From: Glycomyces paridis
GTDB taxonomy: Bacteria > Actinomycetota > Actinomycetes > Mycobacteriales > Micromonosporaceae
Direction of reading: 5' to 3'
DNA: 64,000 nucleotides
Assembly: GCF_004912155.1 (NCBI RefSeq)
Contig: NZ_STGX01000001.1
Coordinates: forward strand, 274,741 to 338,740
Each line of letters begins with the position of its first letter. The stretch's first letter is position 1. Positions 33,538-42,377 of this stretch are shown here, in pieces. The notes beneath the pieces are model-generated. The model searched no databases. It was not told the origin of the DNA and saw only the letters and a program-made list of their open reading frames with translations. The translations under genes were made by a program, and so were the position numbers.

Positions 33538-35400
33538 ATGTCCAGCGATGCGAACCCACAGCAGTACTCCGGCCAGCCCGCTGGGCCGCCGCCGCAGTAC
33601 CAGCAGCAGCCGTACCAGCCGCAGCCCCAACCCGGTTACGGGCCCCAGCCCGGCTACGGGCCCCCCGCGGGCCCGCCCGCCGGGTACCCGGCCGGCCCCC
33701 CGCAGCCGAACCCGTACGTGGTCCCCGGCGCGCCCGACCAGGGCCAGGCCGGCGGCCAGCCGCCGTACCTGCCGCCCGGCGCCTACGTGCCCGGCCCGCC
33801 GCCGCCCCCGCCGGGGCGCGGACGCAGCGGCAAGGTCGCCATCGCCGCGATCCTCTCCATCGTGCTCGTCGCCGCCGCCGCGGCCGTCGTGCTCTTCAAG
33901 TTCGTGTTCGTCTCCGGCCCCGACCCGGCAGAGAGTTTCCCCTCGTCGGCGAGCATGTACGTCGAGGTCAACTTCGACCCGTCCTTCGACCAGACGCCGA
34001 AGCTCCTCGAACACCTCGGCAAGTTCGACGACCTCGACTACGACTCCACCGACGACATGATCGCCGACCTCCTCGAGGAGTCCGGCCTCGAAGGCGTCGA
34101 CGCCGAGAAGGACCTCACCTCCTGGCTCGGCAAGCGCCACGGCATGGCCATGTGGGAGCACGACGACCAGCCTTACGCCGTCGTCAGCCTCGCCAGCACC
34201 GACGCCGACGCCGCCGAGGACGGCCTCGCCAACCTCCGCGCCGCCGCCGAGGTCGACGAGGACCAGATGGCCTACAGCGTCGAGGACGACCACGTCCTCA
34301 TGGTCGTCGGCGAGACCGGCGCCGCCGACGCGCTCGACGCCGCCCAGAGCGAGGCCGATTCCGACCCGCTCTCCGCCTCCGGTGCCTACGAGGAGGCCCG
34401 CTCCTGGCTCGACGGCGACCAGCTCGTCGTCTACTGGGTCGACATGGACGCCGTCGCAGGCCTCGCCGAGCTCACCGGCGCCGACGCGGAACTGTTCAGC
34501 CAGTTCTACTCCGGCCAGATGATCGCCGGCCTCTCCGCCTTCGACGAGGGCTTCGAACTCACCTACCGGCTCTTCGGCTCCGAGGACGACCCGTGGACCG
34601 GCTCCGAAGACCTCATGTCCACCATGGGCGACATGCCCGCCGGCGACTTCGCCGCCGCCGCGTACCTCCCCGAGAACCTCGGCGAGATCGCCGAGGAGTG
34701 GACCGGCTTCGCCGAGGACTTCTACGGCGACGACTACGCCACCTCCTCCGAGGACGCGGGCACCCCGCTCACCGACGCCGAGTACGACGAGTACGTCGAA
34801 CTCCAGTCCGGCTACTACGCCGACACCCTCACCGACGAGGAAGAGGCCCGCTACCTCGAACTCGACTCCCGCTACTGGTCCTACGGCACCGAGGACGAGC
34901 CCTGGGCCACCGGCGAGGACTACTCCTACGGCCCCGACTTCGGCGAGATCGAAGAGGTCGTCGGCCAGTTCACCGACCTCCTCGCGGGCGCCAGCCTCAG
35001 CTTCGCCGGCGACTTCGACCCCGACTCCGAGGTGAGCGAGGACTCGATCTACTTCGCGGCCCGCCTCGCCGAGGACCGCGCCCAGGAACTCGAAGACCTC
35101 ATCTCCGACATGTCCGGCGGCGAGCCGCTGCCCGACGGCGTCGAGGTCGACGGCTCCGAGATCACCTACACCGGCGCCTCGGCCCCGTCCGGGACGCTCG
35201 GCGAGGACTCGCGCTTCAGCGACTTCGCCGCCGCCGCCCCCGACAAGGCCGCCGTCGCGGTCTGGGTCGACCTGGCCGCCGCCGCCGAGACCTTCCCCGA
35301 CGACTTCGAAGGCGTCGAAGCACTCTCGGCGGTCGCCTGGGCCCACGGCAGCGTCGACGGCGACGGCACCGGCGTCATGCGCCTCTACCTGACCGACTGA
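33538..35400 (+). CDS. DUF3352-domain membrane-anchored protein
   Basis: 620 residues. The N-terminal ~90 residues are Pro/Gln/Gly/Tyr-rich (low complexity), followed by one transmembrane helix (KVAIAAILSIVLVAAAAAVV) and a very acidic extracytoplasmic DUF3352 domain, with many Asp/Glu-Asp pairs. Function of the family is unknown; such proteins are common in filamentous actinomycetes. TAGCGT (33526-33531) and six bases precede the ATG (leaderless). Monocistronic. Confidence 0.88.
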   Translation: MSSDANPQQYSGQPAGPPPQYQQQPYQPQPQPGYGPQPGYGPPAGPPAGYPAGPPQPNPYVVPGAPDQGQAGGQPPYLPPGAYVPGPPPPPPGRGRSGKVAIAAILSIVLVAAAAAVVLFKFVFVSGPDPAESFPSSASMYVEVNFDPSFDQTPKLLEHLGKFDDLDYDSTDDMIADLLEESGLEGVDAEKDLTSWLGKRHGMAMWEHDDQPYAVVSLASTDADAAEDGLANLRAAAEVDEDQMAYSVEDDHVLMVVGETGAADALDAAQSEADSDPLSASGAYEEARSWLDGDQLVVYWVDMDAVAGLAELTGADAELFSQFYSGQMIAGLSAFDEGFELTYRLFGSEDDPWTGSEDLMSTMGDMPAGDFAAAAYLPENLGEIAEEWTGFAEDFYGDDYATSSEDAGTPLTDAEYDEYVELQSGYYADTLTDEEEARYLELDSRYWSYGTEDEPWATGEDYSYGPDFGEIEEVVGQFTDLLAGASLSFAGDFDPDSEVSEDSIYFAARLAEDRAQELEDLISDMSGGEPLPDGVEVDGSEITYTGASAPSGTLGEDSRFSDFAAAAPDKAAVAVWVDLAAAAETFPDDFEGVEALSAVAWAHGSVDGDGTGVMRLYLTD

Positions 35401-35744
35401 ACCACGACCTGAACACGGCCCCCCGACGGCCACCAGGGACCGGCTGCGCACCGCGCGGCCGGTCCCGCCGTCGTTACGCCCGAGGAGAAGACGGGCCGGG
35501 CGAGCGGTCGAACCGGCGGACGGGGCGAGCCGGTCGAACAGGCCGGACCGGCGGCCCGGGTCGGCCAGGGGAGACGGAGTGCCGGAGCCGGTGCCCTGGA
35601 GACCAGGCGCCGCCGCGCACCGCGCGACCTGTCCCTGGTGGTCGTCTCCACGGCGATGGGCAGGACGAGCCCGGCGAGCGGTCGGCGCGGCCGGTCCCGC
35701 CGTCGAGCCGCAGGTACGCCGATCCGCCGCGATAGGCTCGACCG
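35401..35744. other. Repeat-containing intergenic region
   Basis: No gene seen. GCGCGGCCGGTCCCGCCGTCG occurs at 35453-35473 and again at 35685-35705. CACCAGGGAC (35431-35440) is mirrored by GTCCCTGGTG (35631-35640), and GGCGAGCGGTCG also recurs. The region contains the dgt promoter at its right end. Confidence 0.6.
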
Positions 35745-37124
35745 GTGACCGATCCCGCACTGCACCCGCTGGCGAAGCGCTGGCCCGCCGCGGAGCGGCT
35801 GGTGGCCGAGCCCGGCTCGGTGCGGACGCCGTTCCAGCGCGACCGCGCCCGCATCCTCCACTCCGCCGGGTTCCGGCGACTCGCCGACAAGACCCAGGTC
35901 CACACCGCCGGGACCGACGACTTCCTGCGCACCCGCCTCACGCACTCCCTCGAAGTCGCCCAGATCTCCCGCGAGCTCGGCTCCGTCCTCGGCTGCGACC
36001 CCGACGTGGCCGACGTTGCCGGGCTCGCCCACGACCTCGGCCACCCCCCGTTCGGGCACAACGGCGAGGACGCCCTCCACGAGGTGGCCGGGCCCTGCGG
36101 CGGCTTCGAGGGCAACGCCCAGACCCTCCGCGTCGTCAGCCGCCTCGAAGCGAAGGCCCTCGACGGCGACGGCGGCTCGGCCGGGCTCAACCTCACCCGC
36201 GCCTCGCTCGACGCGATGTGCAAATACCCTTGGGCCGCAAGCGAGGGCACCCGCAAGTTCGGCGTCTACGAGGACGACCGCGCGGTCTTCGACTGGTTCC
36301 GCGGCGGGGCGCCCGAAGGCGCCAAATGCCTGGAGGCCCAGGTCATGGACTGGTCCGACGACGTCGCCTACTCGGTGCACGACGTCGAGGACGGCCTCTA
36401 CGGCGGCTACATCAACCTCGCGAAGCTCATGGACGACGCCGCCGAGCAGTCCGCCGTCTGCGAGGGCGCCGCGGGCCGCTACTGCGACGACCCGCCCGAC
36501 GTCCTCGCCGAGGCGCTGCGCGACCTCCTACGCGACCCGCTCCTCGAACCGCTCCACGACTACGACGGCTCCTTCAAGGACCAGGTCGCCCTCAAGCGCT
36601 TCACCTCGGACATGGTGGGCCGCTTCGTGAACGCCGCCGCCAAGGCCACCCGCGAGCAGTTCGGCGACGGCCAGCTGCGCCGCTACGACGCCGACCTGGT
36701 CGTCCCCGAGACCGAGCGCGTCCAGTGCGCGCTCCTCAAGGGCATCGCCTGGCGCTACGTCATGCAGCCGCGCACCGCCGCGAACTGGTACACCCGCCAG
36801 CGCGAGATCCTCCACGAACTCGTCGCGGTCCTCTGCGACCGCGGCACCGACGCCCTCGAACCGATGTTCGCCGACGCCTGGAACCGCGCCTCCGACGACC
36901 CCGCCCGCCTCCGAGCCGTCATCGACCAGATCGCCTCCCTCACCGACGCCTCCGCAGAAGCCTGGCACCGCAAGCTCACGGCCGCGAAGCCGCCGACGAT
37001 TGTCGACGTGCAGGGGCGTGCCGAGGCGCTTGCACGCTTCCGCCGGAGGGTGGCGGACGGTGCGACCGACGTGGAACTTCTGTCGGACAAGGAGAATTAC
37101 CGCCCGAAGCCACGGCTCGACTGA
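35745..37124 (+). CDS. dgt: dGTP triphosphohydrolase-like protein
   Basis: 459 residues, HD-superfamily deoxynucleoside triphosphate triphosphohydrolase that yields deoxynucleoside and tripolyphosphate. HD metal ligands: H67 in TRLTHSLEV, H96/D97 in GLAHDLGHPPFGHNGE, and a later Asp in MDWSDDVAYS. GTG start with TAGGCT (35733-35738) six bases upstream, i.e. leaderless. Convergent with vapBC, 8 bp apart. Substrate range is inferred from the family. Confidence 0.93.
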   Translation: MTDPALHPLAKRWPAAERLVAEPGSVRTPFQRDRARILHSAGFRRLADKTQVHTAGTDDFLRTRLTHSLEVAQISRELGSVLGCDPDVADVAGLAHDLGHPPFGHNGEDALHEVAGPCGGFEGNAQTLRVVSRLEAKALDGDGGSAGLNLTRASLDAMCKYPWAASEGTRKFGVYEDDRAVFDWFRGGAPEGAKCLEAQVMDWSDDVAYSVHDVEDGLYGGYINLAKLMDDAAEQSAVCEGAAGRYCDDPPDVLAEALRDLLRDPLLEPLHDYDGSFKDQVALKRFTSDMVGRFVNAAAKATREQFGDGQLRRYDADLVVPETERVQCALLKGIAWRYVMQPRTAANWYTRQREILHELVAVLCDRGTDALEPMFADAWNRASDDPARLRAVIDQIASLTDASAEAWHRKLTAAKPPTIVDVQGRAEALARFRRRVADGATDVELLSDKENYRPKPRLD

Positions 37125-37132
37125 AGTGTCGG

Positions 37133-37549
37133 TCAAGCGAGCGGACGTATGTCCCGCTCGTGCAGTTCGGGCATGACGGAGGCGACGGTGCGAAAGTCGT
37201 TGTCGACGTGAAGCACGGTCAGGTCGTGGTGGACGGCGGTGGCGCAGACGAGGAGATCGACCGGGCCGGCGGAGCGGTGGAGGCCTCGCTGGGTCAACTT
37301 GTACTGCGCGGTCTCGACCCAACGCCATGCCTGTTTGGGGACCGGGGCGATCTTGCCGAACGAGTCGAAGCGCTTGATCATCTCGTCTCTGTGTGCGGCG
37401 TCCTTGGCGGAGAAGAACATTTCGGCTCGGGTCGCTTCGCACGTGCGAAAGGCGCCGACGGCGATGGCCTCATGCCACGCCTGAAGCGAACGCATGTTTT
37501 TGGAGAGATGCCAGATGGCGGAACTGTCCAGCAGGTACCCGCCGATCAT
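37133..37549 (-). CDS. vapC: VapC-type PIN-domain toxin
   Basis: 138 residues. PIN-domain acidic residues: D8 in YLLDSSAIWHL, E43, D98 in AGPVDLLVCATA, and D116/D118. An RNase that typically cleaves tRNA or rRNA in Mg-dependent fashion. It overlaps the antitoxin gene by 4 bp (ATGA). All catalytic residues are present, so it is probably active and held by VapB. Confidence 0.92.
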   Translation of the reverse strand: MIGGYLLDSSAIWHLSKNMRSLQAWHEAIAVGAFRTCEATRAEMFFSAKDAAHRDEMIKRFDSFGKIAPVPKQAWRWVETAQYKLTQRGLHRSAGPVDLLVCATAVHHDLTVLHVDNDFRTVASVMPELHERDIRPLA

Positions 37550-37779
37550 TCAGCGGCGTCCTTCCAAGCCTGCTTCGCGGCCTGATGCGCCGCTTCGGCG
37601 GCGTCGAAAACGCCCTGCTGACCTTGATCGAAGAGCCACTCGGCCGCCTTCAGCCGCTCCATGCGCTCGACGTATTCGGTGAGCGCCGTGTTGACGGTCT
37701 CCTTCTTCGTCTTCGTTCCCATCAGCGCCATGGCCTTCGCCAGGGCCTCGTCGTCGAGATCGATCTGGGTGATGGACAT
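37546..37779 (-). CDS. vapB: VapB-type antitoxin
   Basis: 77 residues. The N-terminal MSITQIDLDDEALAKAMALMG with TKKETVNTALTEYVER is a ribbon-helix-helix DNA-binding domain. The C-terminal helix WLFDQGQQGVFDAAEAAHQAAK should bind and block VapC. The ATG at 37779 has GGAGGAGC upstream. First gene of the vapBC operon; expected to repress at the inverted repeat just upstream. Confidence 0.9.
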   Translation of the reverse strand: MSITQIDLDDEALAKAMALMGTKTKKETVNTALTEYVERMERLKAAEWLFDQGQQGVFDAAEAAHQAAKQAWKDAAE

Positions 37780-37797
37780 GGCGCTCCTCCTTGATGT

Positions 37798-37825
37798 TGA
37801 TGACATACGATCCTAATGTACATCA
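37798..37825. promoter_or_regulatory. vapBC operator candidate
   Basis: TGATGACAT (37798-37806) and ATGTACATCA (37816-37825) are inverted repeats around a 9-base spacer, directly upstream of vapB. Position and symmetry fit autoregulation by VapBC. Confidence 0.6.
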
Positions 37826-37844
37826 CCCACAAGGCGAGGGGGTC

Positions 37845-38537
37845 TCACCGGCGTTTGCGGAAGATGAGGTCGAAGATGTCGCGGCCTGCTTTGACGCCTC
37901 GGCGTTCGAACTTCGTGACCGGGCGGTGGTCGGGGCGGGGGGCGTAGCCGTCGGCCGTGTTCTCGAGGGCCGGTTCGGCGGTGAGGACGTCGAGCATCTG
38001 CTCGGCGTAGTCCTCGATGTCGGTGGCGCAGTGGAAGACGCCGCCGGGGCGCAGCAGTGCGGTGAGGGTGCGGACGTGGTCGGGCTGGATGATGCGGCGC
38101 TTGTGGTGGCGCTTCTTGGGCCAGGGGTCGGGGAAGTAGACGCGGACCTCGTCGAGGGAGCCCGGCGCGAGGGCCTCCCACAGCAGGGGGAGGGCGTCGC
38201 CCTGGTAGATGCGCAGATTGTCGAGGCCGCGTTCGGCGGCGCGGTCCATGAGGTCGGCGATGCCCTGGGGGTAGACCTCGACGGCGAGGAGGTCGCGGGC
38301 GCGGTCGGCGTCGCTCATGGCGGCGGCGGCCTCGCCGTTGCCCGAGCCGATCTCCAGCACGACGGGGGCGGTGCGTCCGAACAGCTTCGGGAAGTCGATC
38401 GGGCCGTCGCCGGGCTCCCAGTCCAGGCCGTAGCGCGGCCACAGCGAGGCGAAGGCCTCATCGTGGCGGGGCTTGTTGCGTCCCTGGCGGAAGTTGAACG
38501 TCAGGATGTGGCGGTGCTGCGGTTCCTCATCAGGCAT
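37845..38537 (-). CDS. trmB: tRNA (guanine-N7-)-methyltransferase
   Basis: 230 residues. Methylates G46 of tRNA using SAM. SAM-binding LEIGSGNGEA at 61-70 and the signature VRVYFPDPWPKKRHHKRR are canonical, as is the C-terminal TKFERRG. TAAACT lies nine bases before the ATG. Upstream is sepX; downstream is the vapBC promoter. Confidence 0.95.
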   Translation of the reverse strand: MPDEEPQHRHILTFNFRQGRNKPRHDEAFASLWPRYGLDWEPGDGPIDFPKLFGRTAPVVLEIGSGNGEAAAAMSDADRARDLLAVEVYPQGIADLMDRAAERGLDNLRIYQGDALPLLWEALAPGSLDEVRVYFPDPWPKKRHHKRRIIQPDHVRTLTALLRPGGVFHCATDIEDYAEQMLDVLTAEPALENTADGYAPRPDHRPVTKFERRGVKAGRDIFDLIFRKRR

Positions 38538-38576
38538 AACCGTGCGAGTTTAGCCGCAGCCCCGCTGTGATCCAGC

Positions 38577-39365
38577 TCAGCGCTCCAGTTTCGCCGGGGC
38601 CTCGTAGGAGCGTCCGCGCACGCCCGCGGGCCCGTCGGGGCGCCGCGGGTCCGGGCGCGGCGGCGGTGCGGGCTCGTCGTGGAGGCCGCCGTCGTCGAAC
38701 AGGTAGGACTCGCGGGGGACCTCGTCCTCGTCGCCGTCGGGCTGCTCGGGGACGTAGGTCGGCGGGCCGGTCTCGGTGTGCTCGGGCTCGGCGGTGAGCA
38801 TGGCCTTGGGCACGGGACGGTGGAGGCGCTTGGCGCGTTCGCGCAGGAAGTAGACGTAGCCGCCGAGGACGAGGACCGACACGGCCGCGCCGATCCAGAA
38901 GCCGGGACCGGCGACGACGACGCCTATGAGCTCGACGACGGTGAGCGCTATGAGCACGTAGAGGATGCGGCGGTGTCGCCGCCGCCACCACTCGGCGCGC
39001 ATCTGCCGGAGCCTGGCCTGCTCGTGCATCTCGGGGTCCTCGCCGGTCAACGACTGGTCGGGTCCCAACCGTACCGACTCCCCGCGGCGCGTGCCGCGCC
39101 GCTCCCACCCGCGGGCGGGCGAAGGCGCCGGATCGTCTTGCCCCGCAAGCAGGTCCTCGATCGGTATGTCCGATTCGCCCAGATCGGCGGTGCGGTGGGA
39201 GGTGGGGCGCGAGGGGCGGTGGCCGTCGCGGGTGAGGACGCGGGCGTCGGAGGAGGCCCGGTCGGCGATCATGCGCTCGTCCGAGTCGTAGCGGCGCACG
39301 AGCGCCGGGGTCAGGGCCAGCAGGGCCGTTGCGGCCAGCAGTGCCAGCAGGACCGATGCGGGCAT
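38577..39365 (-). CDS. Divisome protein SepX/GlpR
   Basis: 262 residues. An N-terminal transmembrane helix (VLLALLAATALLALTPALV) is followed by a long cytoplasmic linker, two central membrane helices (ILYVLIALTVVELIGVVVAG and FWIGAAVSVLVLGGYVYFL), then a Pro/Glu-rich tail. This matches the actinobacterial SepX/GlpR protein, which in other species supports septum assembly with FtsZ or cell-shape factors. The ATG at 39365 has a strong AGGAGGT. Assignment rests on topology and familiar sequence; partners not visible here. Confidence 0.78.
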   Translation of the reverse strand: MPASVLLALLAATALLALTPALVRRYDSDERMIADRASSDARVLTRDGHRPSRPTSHRTADLGESDIPIEDLLAGQDDPAPSPARGWERRGTRRGESVRLGPDQSLTGEDPEMHEQARLRQMRAEWWRRRHRRILYVLIALTVVELIGVVVAGPGFWIGAAVSVLVLGGYVYFLRERAKRLHRPVPKAMLTAEPEHTETGPPTYVPEQPDGDEDEVPRESYLFDDGGLHDEPAPPPRPDPRRPDGPAGVRGRSYEAPAKLER

Positions 39366-39732
39366 CGCTCACCTCCTATGCGTCGTTCGCGCCGCGCGCG
39401 CGTTACCCCACGGTACGCAATGGCCTGACGCATTTCCGACAGTTGACTGGAACCCTGACGGGAAGTCCCAATACCATCACACCTGGTCACAATCACGTCT
39501 CAATTCACGGCTATGACCGTCTTTTGCCCTAAACTCGCAGCAATGTCCAGTTCGCGCGACTCGTGAAGCGAACCTCCCGATAAGCGCAACCCGAGGGGCG
39601 CTCGATCGTTAACCCAAGGGAGACATCGAGAGCTCCTCCCCGAGAAGACGAACGACACCTCGCCCGCGAGCACGGACCGAGCCTCCCCGATGGTACGAGC
39701 TCGGCACAACCAGGAAGGAGCCCCGGCGAACC
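39366..39732. other. Leader region of the sigma-factor fusion gene, with a short leaderless reading frame
   Basis: No full-size gene. TAAACT (39530-39535) followed by seven bases and ATG (39543) starts a 7-codon frame (MSSSRDS, stop at 39564-39566) in leaderless configuration. This implies a mRNA start near 39542 and a ~190-nt leader before the sigma-factor gene. The region is AT-richer than its neighbours and also holds the sepX ribosome-binding site. Confidence 0.45.
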
Positions 39733-42267
39733 ATGCCCGAGACCGTACCCGCCGGAGATCCCCGCGGCGCGGAGCACGGCGCCCACCCGGGCCCCGACCT
39801 CGACCCCGAGACCCGCTCCGACCCCGAGCTCATCGCCGCCACCCGCGGCGGCGACACCACCGCCTACGCAGTCCTCTACGAGCGCCACGTCCACGCCGCC
39901 CGCCGCCTCGCCCGCATCCTCTCGCGCGACCCCGCCGGCGCCGACGACCTCGTCTCCGAGGCCTTCGCGAAACTCCTCCACACCTTCCGCCAGGGCGCCG
40001 GGCCCGACCTCGCCTTCCGCCCCTACATGCTCCAGACCCTCCGCAACACCTTCTACGACCGGATGCGCCGCGACAAGCGCGTCGAGTTCACCGACGACCT
40101 CTCCCCGCACGACACCGGCGAGCTCTTCGTCGACCCCGCCGTCGAGGGCCAGGAGCGCCGCTACGCCGCGCTCGCCTTCGGCAAGCTCCCCGAGCGCTGG
40201 CGGATGGTCCTGTGGCACACCGAGGTCGAGGAGGACTCCCCGGCCCAGATCGCGCGCCTGCTCGGCATGACCCCCAACGGCGTCTCCGCGCTCGCCTACC
40301 GCGCCCGCGAGAAGCTGCGCCAGAACTACCTCTCCGAGCACGCCGCCGACTCCCCGCGCGAGGAGTGCCGCTGGACCGTGGACCGCATCGGCGCGCGCGT
40401 GCGCGGCAAGCTCGGCGACCGGGACGCGACCAAGGTCGACGACCACCTCGACTCGTGCGTCACCTGCAACCTGCTGTTCGCCGAGCTGACCGAGCTGAAC
40501 TCGGGCCTGCGCGGCGTGGTCGCCGGGGTCCTCCTCGGCGGCGCGGCGGCGCCCTACATCGCCGCCGGGGCCGTCTCGGCCGCCGGACTGGCCGTCGGGG
40601 GCCTCCTCGCGGCCGCATTCACGCCCTTCCGGATCGCCTTCAACTGGATCCGCAGGGTCGTCCAGCAGCTCGGCACGAAGGGCAGCATCGCGACCGGCAC
40701 CACCGTCGCGGTGGCCGCCGCGGTCGCGGTGTTCGCCCTCTCCCTCGGCGAGGACGAGGAGGAGCCCGAGGCCGCCCCCGAGACCACGGTCATCCAGCCC
40801 GCCGAGGAGGCCGAGCCCGAACCCGAGGACGAGGACCCGGTGCCGCCCGACCCCGAACCGGTGCCCGAGGACCCCGAGGAGACCGAGCCCGAGCCGACCC
40901 CCGCCGCGGAGGACCCGGCCGAGCCCGAACCCGAGACCTACACGATCGCGCACGGCCTGGGCACCACCGGCCTCGTCGCCGGCGGCGAGGCCGTCCTCCC
41001 CATCCGCCTCGCGGCCCCCGGCGGCACCGGCGGCGGCTACGCCCCCCTCGCCGACCGGACCGAGTCCGCCGGACCCGTCCTCGAATCCGCCCCGAACGAG
41101 ACCGAAACCGAGCCCGAGACCGAGTCGACCGGGCGCCGCGGCCAGGCCGCCGCGACCGACCGCGTCACCCTCGACATCACCATGCCCGAGGGCATCACCC
41201 TCGCCGCCGAGACCGCCGAACCGGGCTGGACCTGCACCGAGTCCCGCGCGGTCGTCCACTGCTCGATACCGCGGATGCCCGACCCCGCCGAAGCGCTCGT
41301 GCGCATCGCGATCGGCGAGGAGGTCAGCGGCTACCAGACCTTCACCGTCACCGTGGAGGGCCCCGGCATCAGCGGCACCACCGCCCTCCAGGTGCCCATC
41401 GCGCCCGCGGGCAGCGACGTCGGCTACGCCAGCCTCGACGCCACCGGCGTCACCGCCGCCGGGAACACCTGGATGACCTGCTCGGTCCCCGGCTGCAAGG
41501 ACCTCGCGCTCGTCGGCGCGGGCGACCGCTGGCCCATGAAGGCCTACAAGCCCGGCGAGGCCCCCGCGGGCCGCGAGGGCGAGGCCGTCTCCGGCGCGGC
41601 CCTCGACGTCCCCGGCGGCGCCGAGGTCCTCTGGGCCGGCCTGTACTGGGCCGGGTCCGAGGAGGGCCTGCCCACCGCCGTCTCGCTCGCCGGGCCCGGC
41701 GGGTCCTGGACCGCCCTCGGCGCCTCCGACGTGCGCGCCGCCGCCACCGGCGAGCAGGCCTTCGTCGACGTCACCGGCCTCGTCGCCGGCGCCGGCGAGT
41801 ACTGGGTCGCCACCGACAACCACCAGCTGCCGACCTCCGCGTGCGCGCAGTGGCCGGTCAGCGCCGACGCGGCCTGCCTCGACCCGCACTGGGCGGGCTG
41901 GTCGCTCACCGTCGTCTACGCCGAGCCGGGCGCCGCGGCCAAGGAGATCGCCGTCTACGACGGCGCCGCCGACGCCGACACCGCGATCGAAGTGGAGGAC
42001 GGCGGCGAGGTCGACCTCGCCGCCACCGTGTGGGGCGGCTCGGCGAACCTGCGCGGCGACCGCCTCACCGTCGGCGACCAGTCCCTCGGCGAGCCCGCGA
42101 CCTGCGTCGCGAACGGCGCGGTCGAGAACCCGCGCTGGTACGCCTTCGGCGTCGACGTCAGCGTCCACCGCGTCCAGGCCGGTGAAGAGGCCGTGATCCG
42201 CTTCGAGCGCGGCGACGACCCGTTCGTCGTCGGCGTCGTCGCTGTCGCCGCCCCGCTCGGCGGCTGA
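39733..42267 (+). CDS. ECF sigma factor fused to anti-sigma zinc finger, membrane segments and extracytoplasmic domain
   Basis: 844 residues. Sigma2 (YAVLYERHVHAARRLARIL, ~45-115) and sigma4 (LPERWRMVLWHTEVE to NGVSALAYRAREKLRQ, ~150-195) precede an anti-sigma zinc finger H-L-D-S-C-V-T-C (H-x3-C-x2-C near residue 237). Hydrophobic segments at ~258-295 and ~318-337 then lead to a Pro/Glu-rich linker and a ~430-residue outer domain with VLWAGLYWAGS, paired Cys residues and beta-rich sequence. Sensor, inhibitor and sigma factor are in one chain. GGAAGGAG is rather far (12 bases) from the chosen ATG. Signal unknown; membrane-tethered ECF fusions are known in actinobacteria. Confidence 0.88.
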   Translation: MPETVPAGDPRGAEHGAHPGPDLDPETRSDPELIAATRGGDTTAYAVLYERHVHAARRLARILSRDPAGADDLVSEAFAKLLHTFRQGAGPDLAFRPYMLQTLRNTFYDRMRRDKRVEFTDDLSPHDTGELFVDPAVEGQERRYAALAFGKLPERWRMVLWHTEVEEDSPAQIARLLGMTPNGVSALAYRAREKLRQNYLSEHAADSPREECRWTVDRIGARVRGKLGDRDATKVDDHLDSCVTCNLLFAELTELNSGLRGVVAGVLLGGAAAPYIAAGAVSAAGLAVGGLLAAAFTPFRIAFNWIRRVVQQLGTKGSIATGTTVAVAAAVAVFALSLGEDEEEPEAAPETTVIQPAEEAEPEPEDEDPVPPDPEPVPEDPEETEPEPTPAAEDPAEPEPETYTIAHGLGTTGLVAGGEAVLPIRLAAPGGTGGGYAPLADRTESAGPVLESAPNETETEPETESTGRRGQAAATDRVTLDITMPEGITLAAETAEPGWTCTESRAVVHCSIPRMPDPAEALVRIAIGEEVSGYQTFTVTVEGPGISGTTALQVPIAPAGSDVGYASLDATGVTAAGNTWMTCSVPGCKDLALVGAGDRWPMKAYKPGEAPAGREGEAVSGAALDVPGGAEVLWAGLYWAGSEEGLPTAVSLAGPGGSWTALGASDVRAAATGEQAFVDVTGLVAGAGEYWVATDNHQLPTSACAQWPVSADAACLDPHWAGWSLTVVYAEPGAAAKEIAVYDGAADADTAIEVEDGGEVDLAATVWGGSANLRGDRLTVGDQSLGEPATCVANGAVENPRWYAFGVDVSVHRVQAGEEAVIRFERGDDPFVVGVVAVAAPLGG

Positions 42268-42377
42268 CCGGCCGCGGGCCGCACCTCCCACGAGCTGGGA
42301 TCGGAGCGCTCCCGCGGCCGTGATTCGCACCCGTTCGGCGCTGTCGCGAGGGCCCCGGGACGGGTAAGCTGACGCTG

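Noticed and set aside
32371-35760. A 1129-codon open frame on the minus strand across murI, the MBL gene and the DUF3352 gene
   Set aside because: Gly/Val/Glu-rich run with no domain. It is the antisense shadow typical of extreme G/C third-position bias; the plus-strand genes have clear families.
39500-39709. A 69-codon minus-strand frame in the sigma-factor leader
   Set aside because: No ribosome-binding site, no recognisable motif, and it overlaps promoter-like sequence.
39529-42330. A 933-codon minus-strand frame opposite the sigma-factor fusion
   Set aside because: Low-complexity Gly/Ala/Val product with no motif; the plus strand encodes recognisable sigma and anti-sigma domains.
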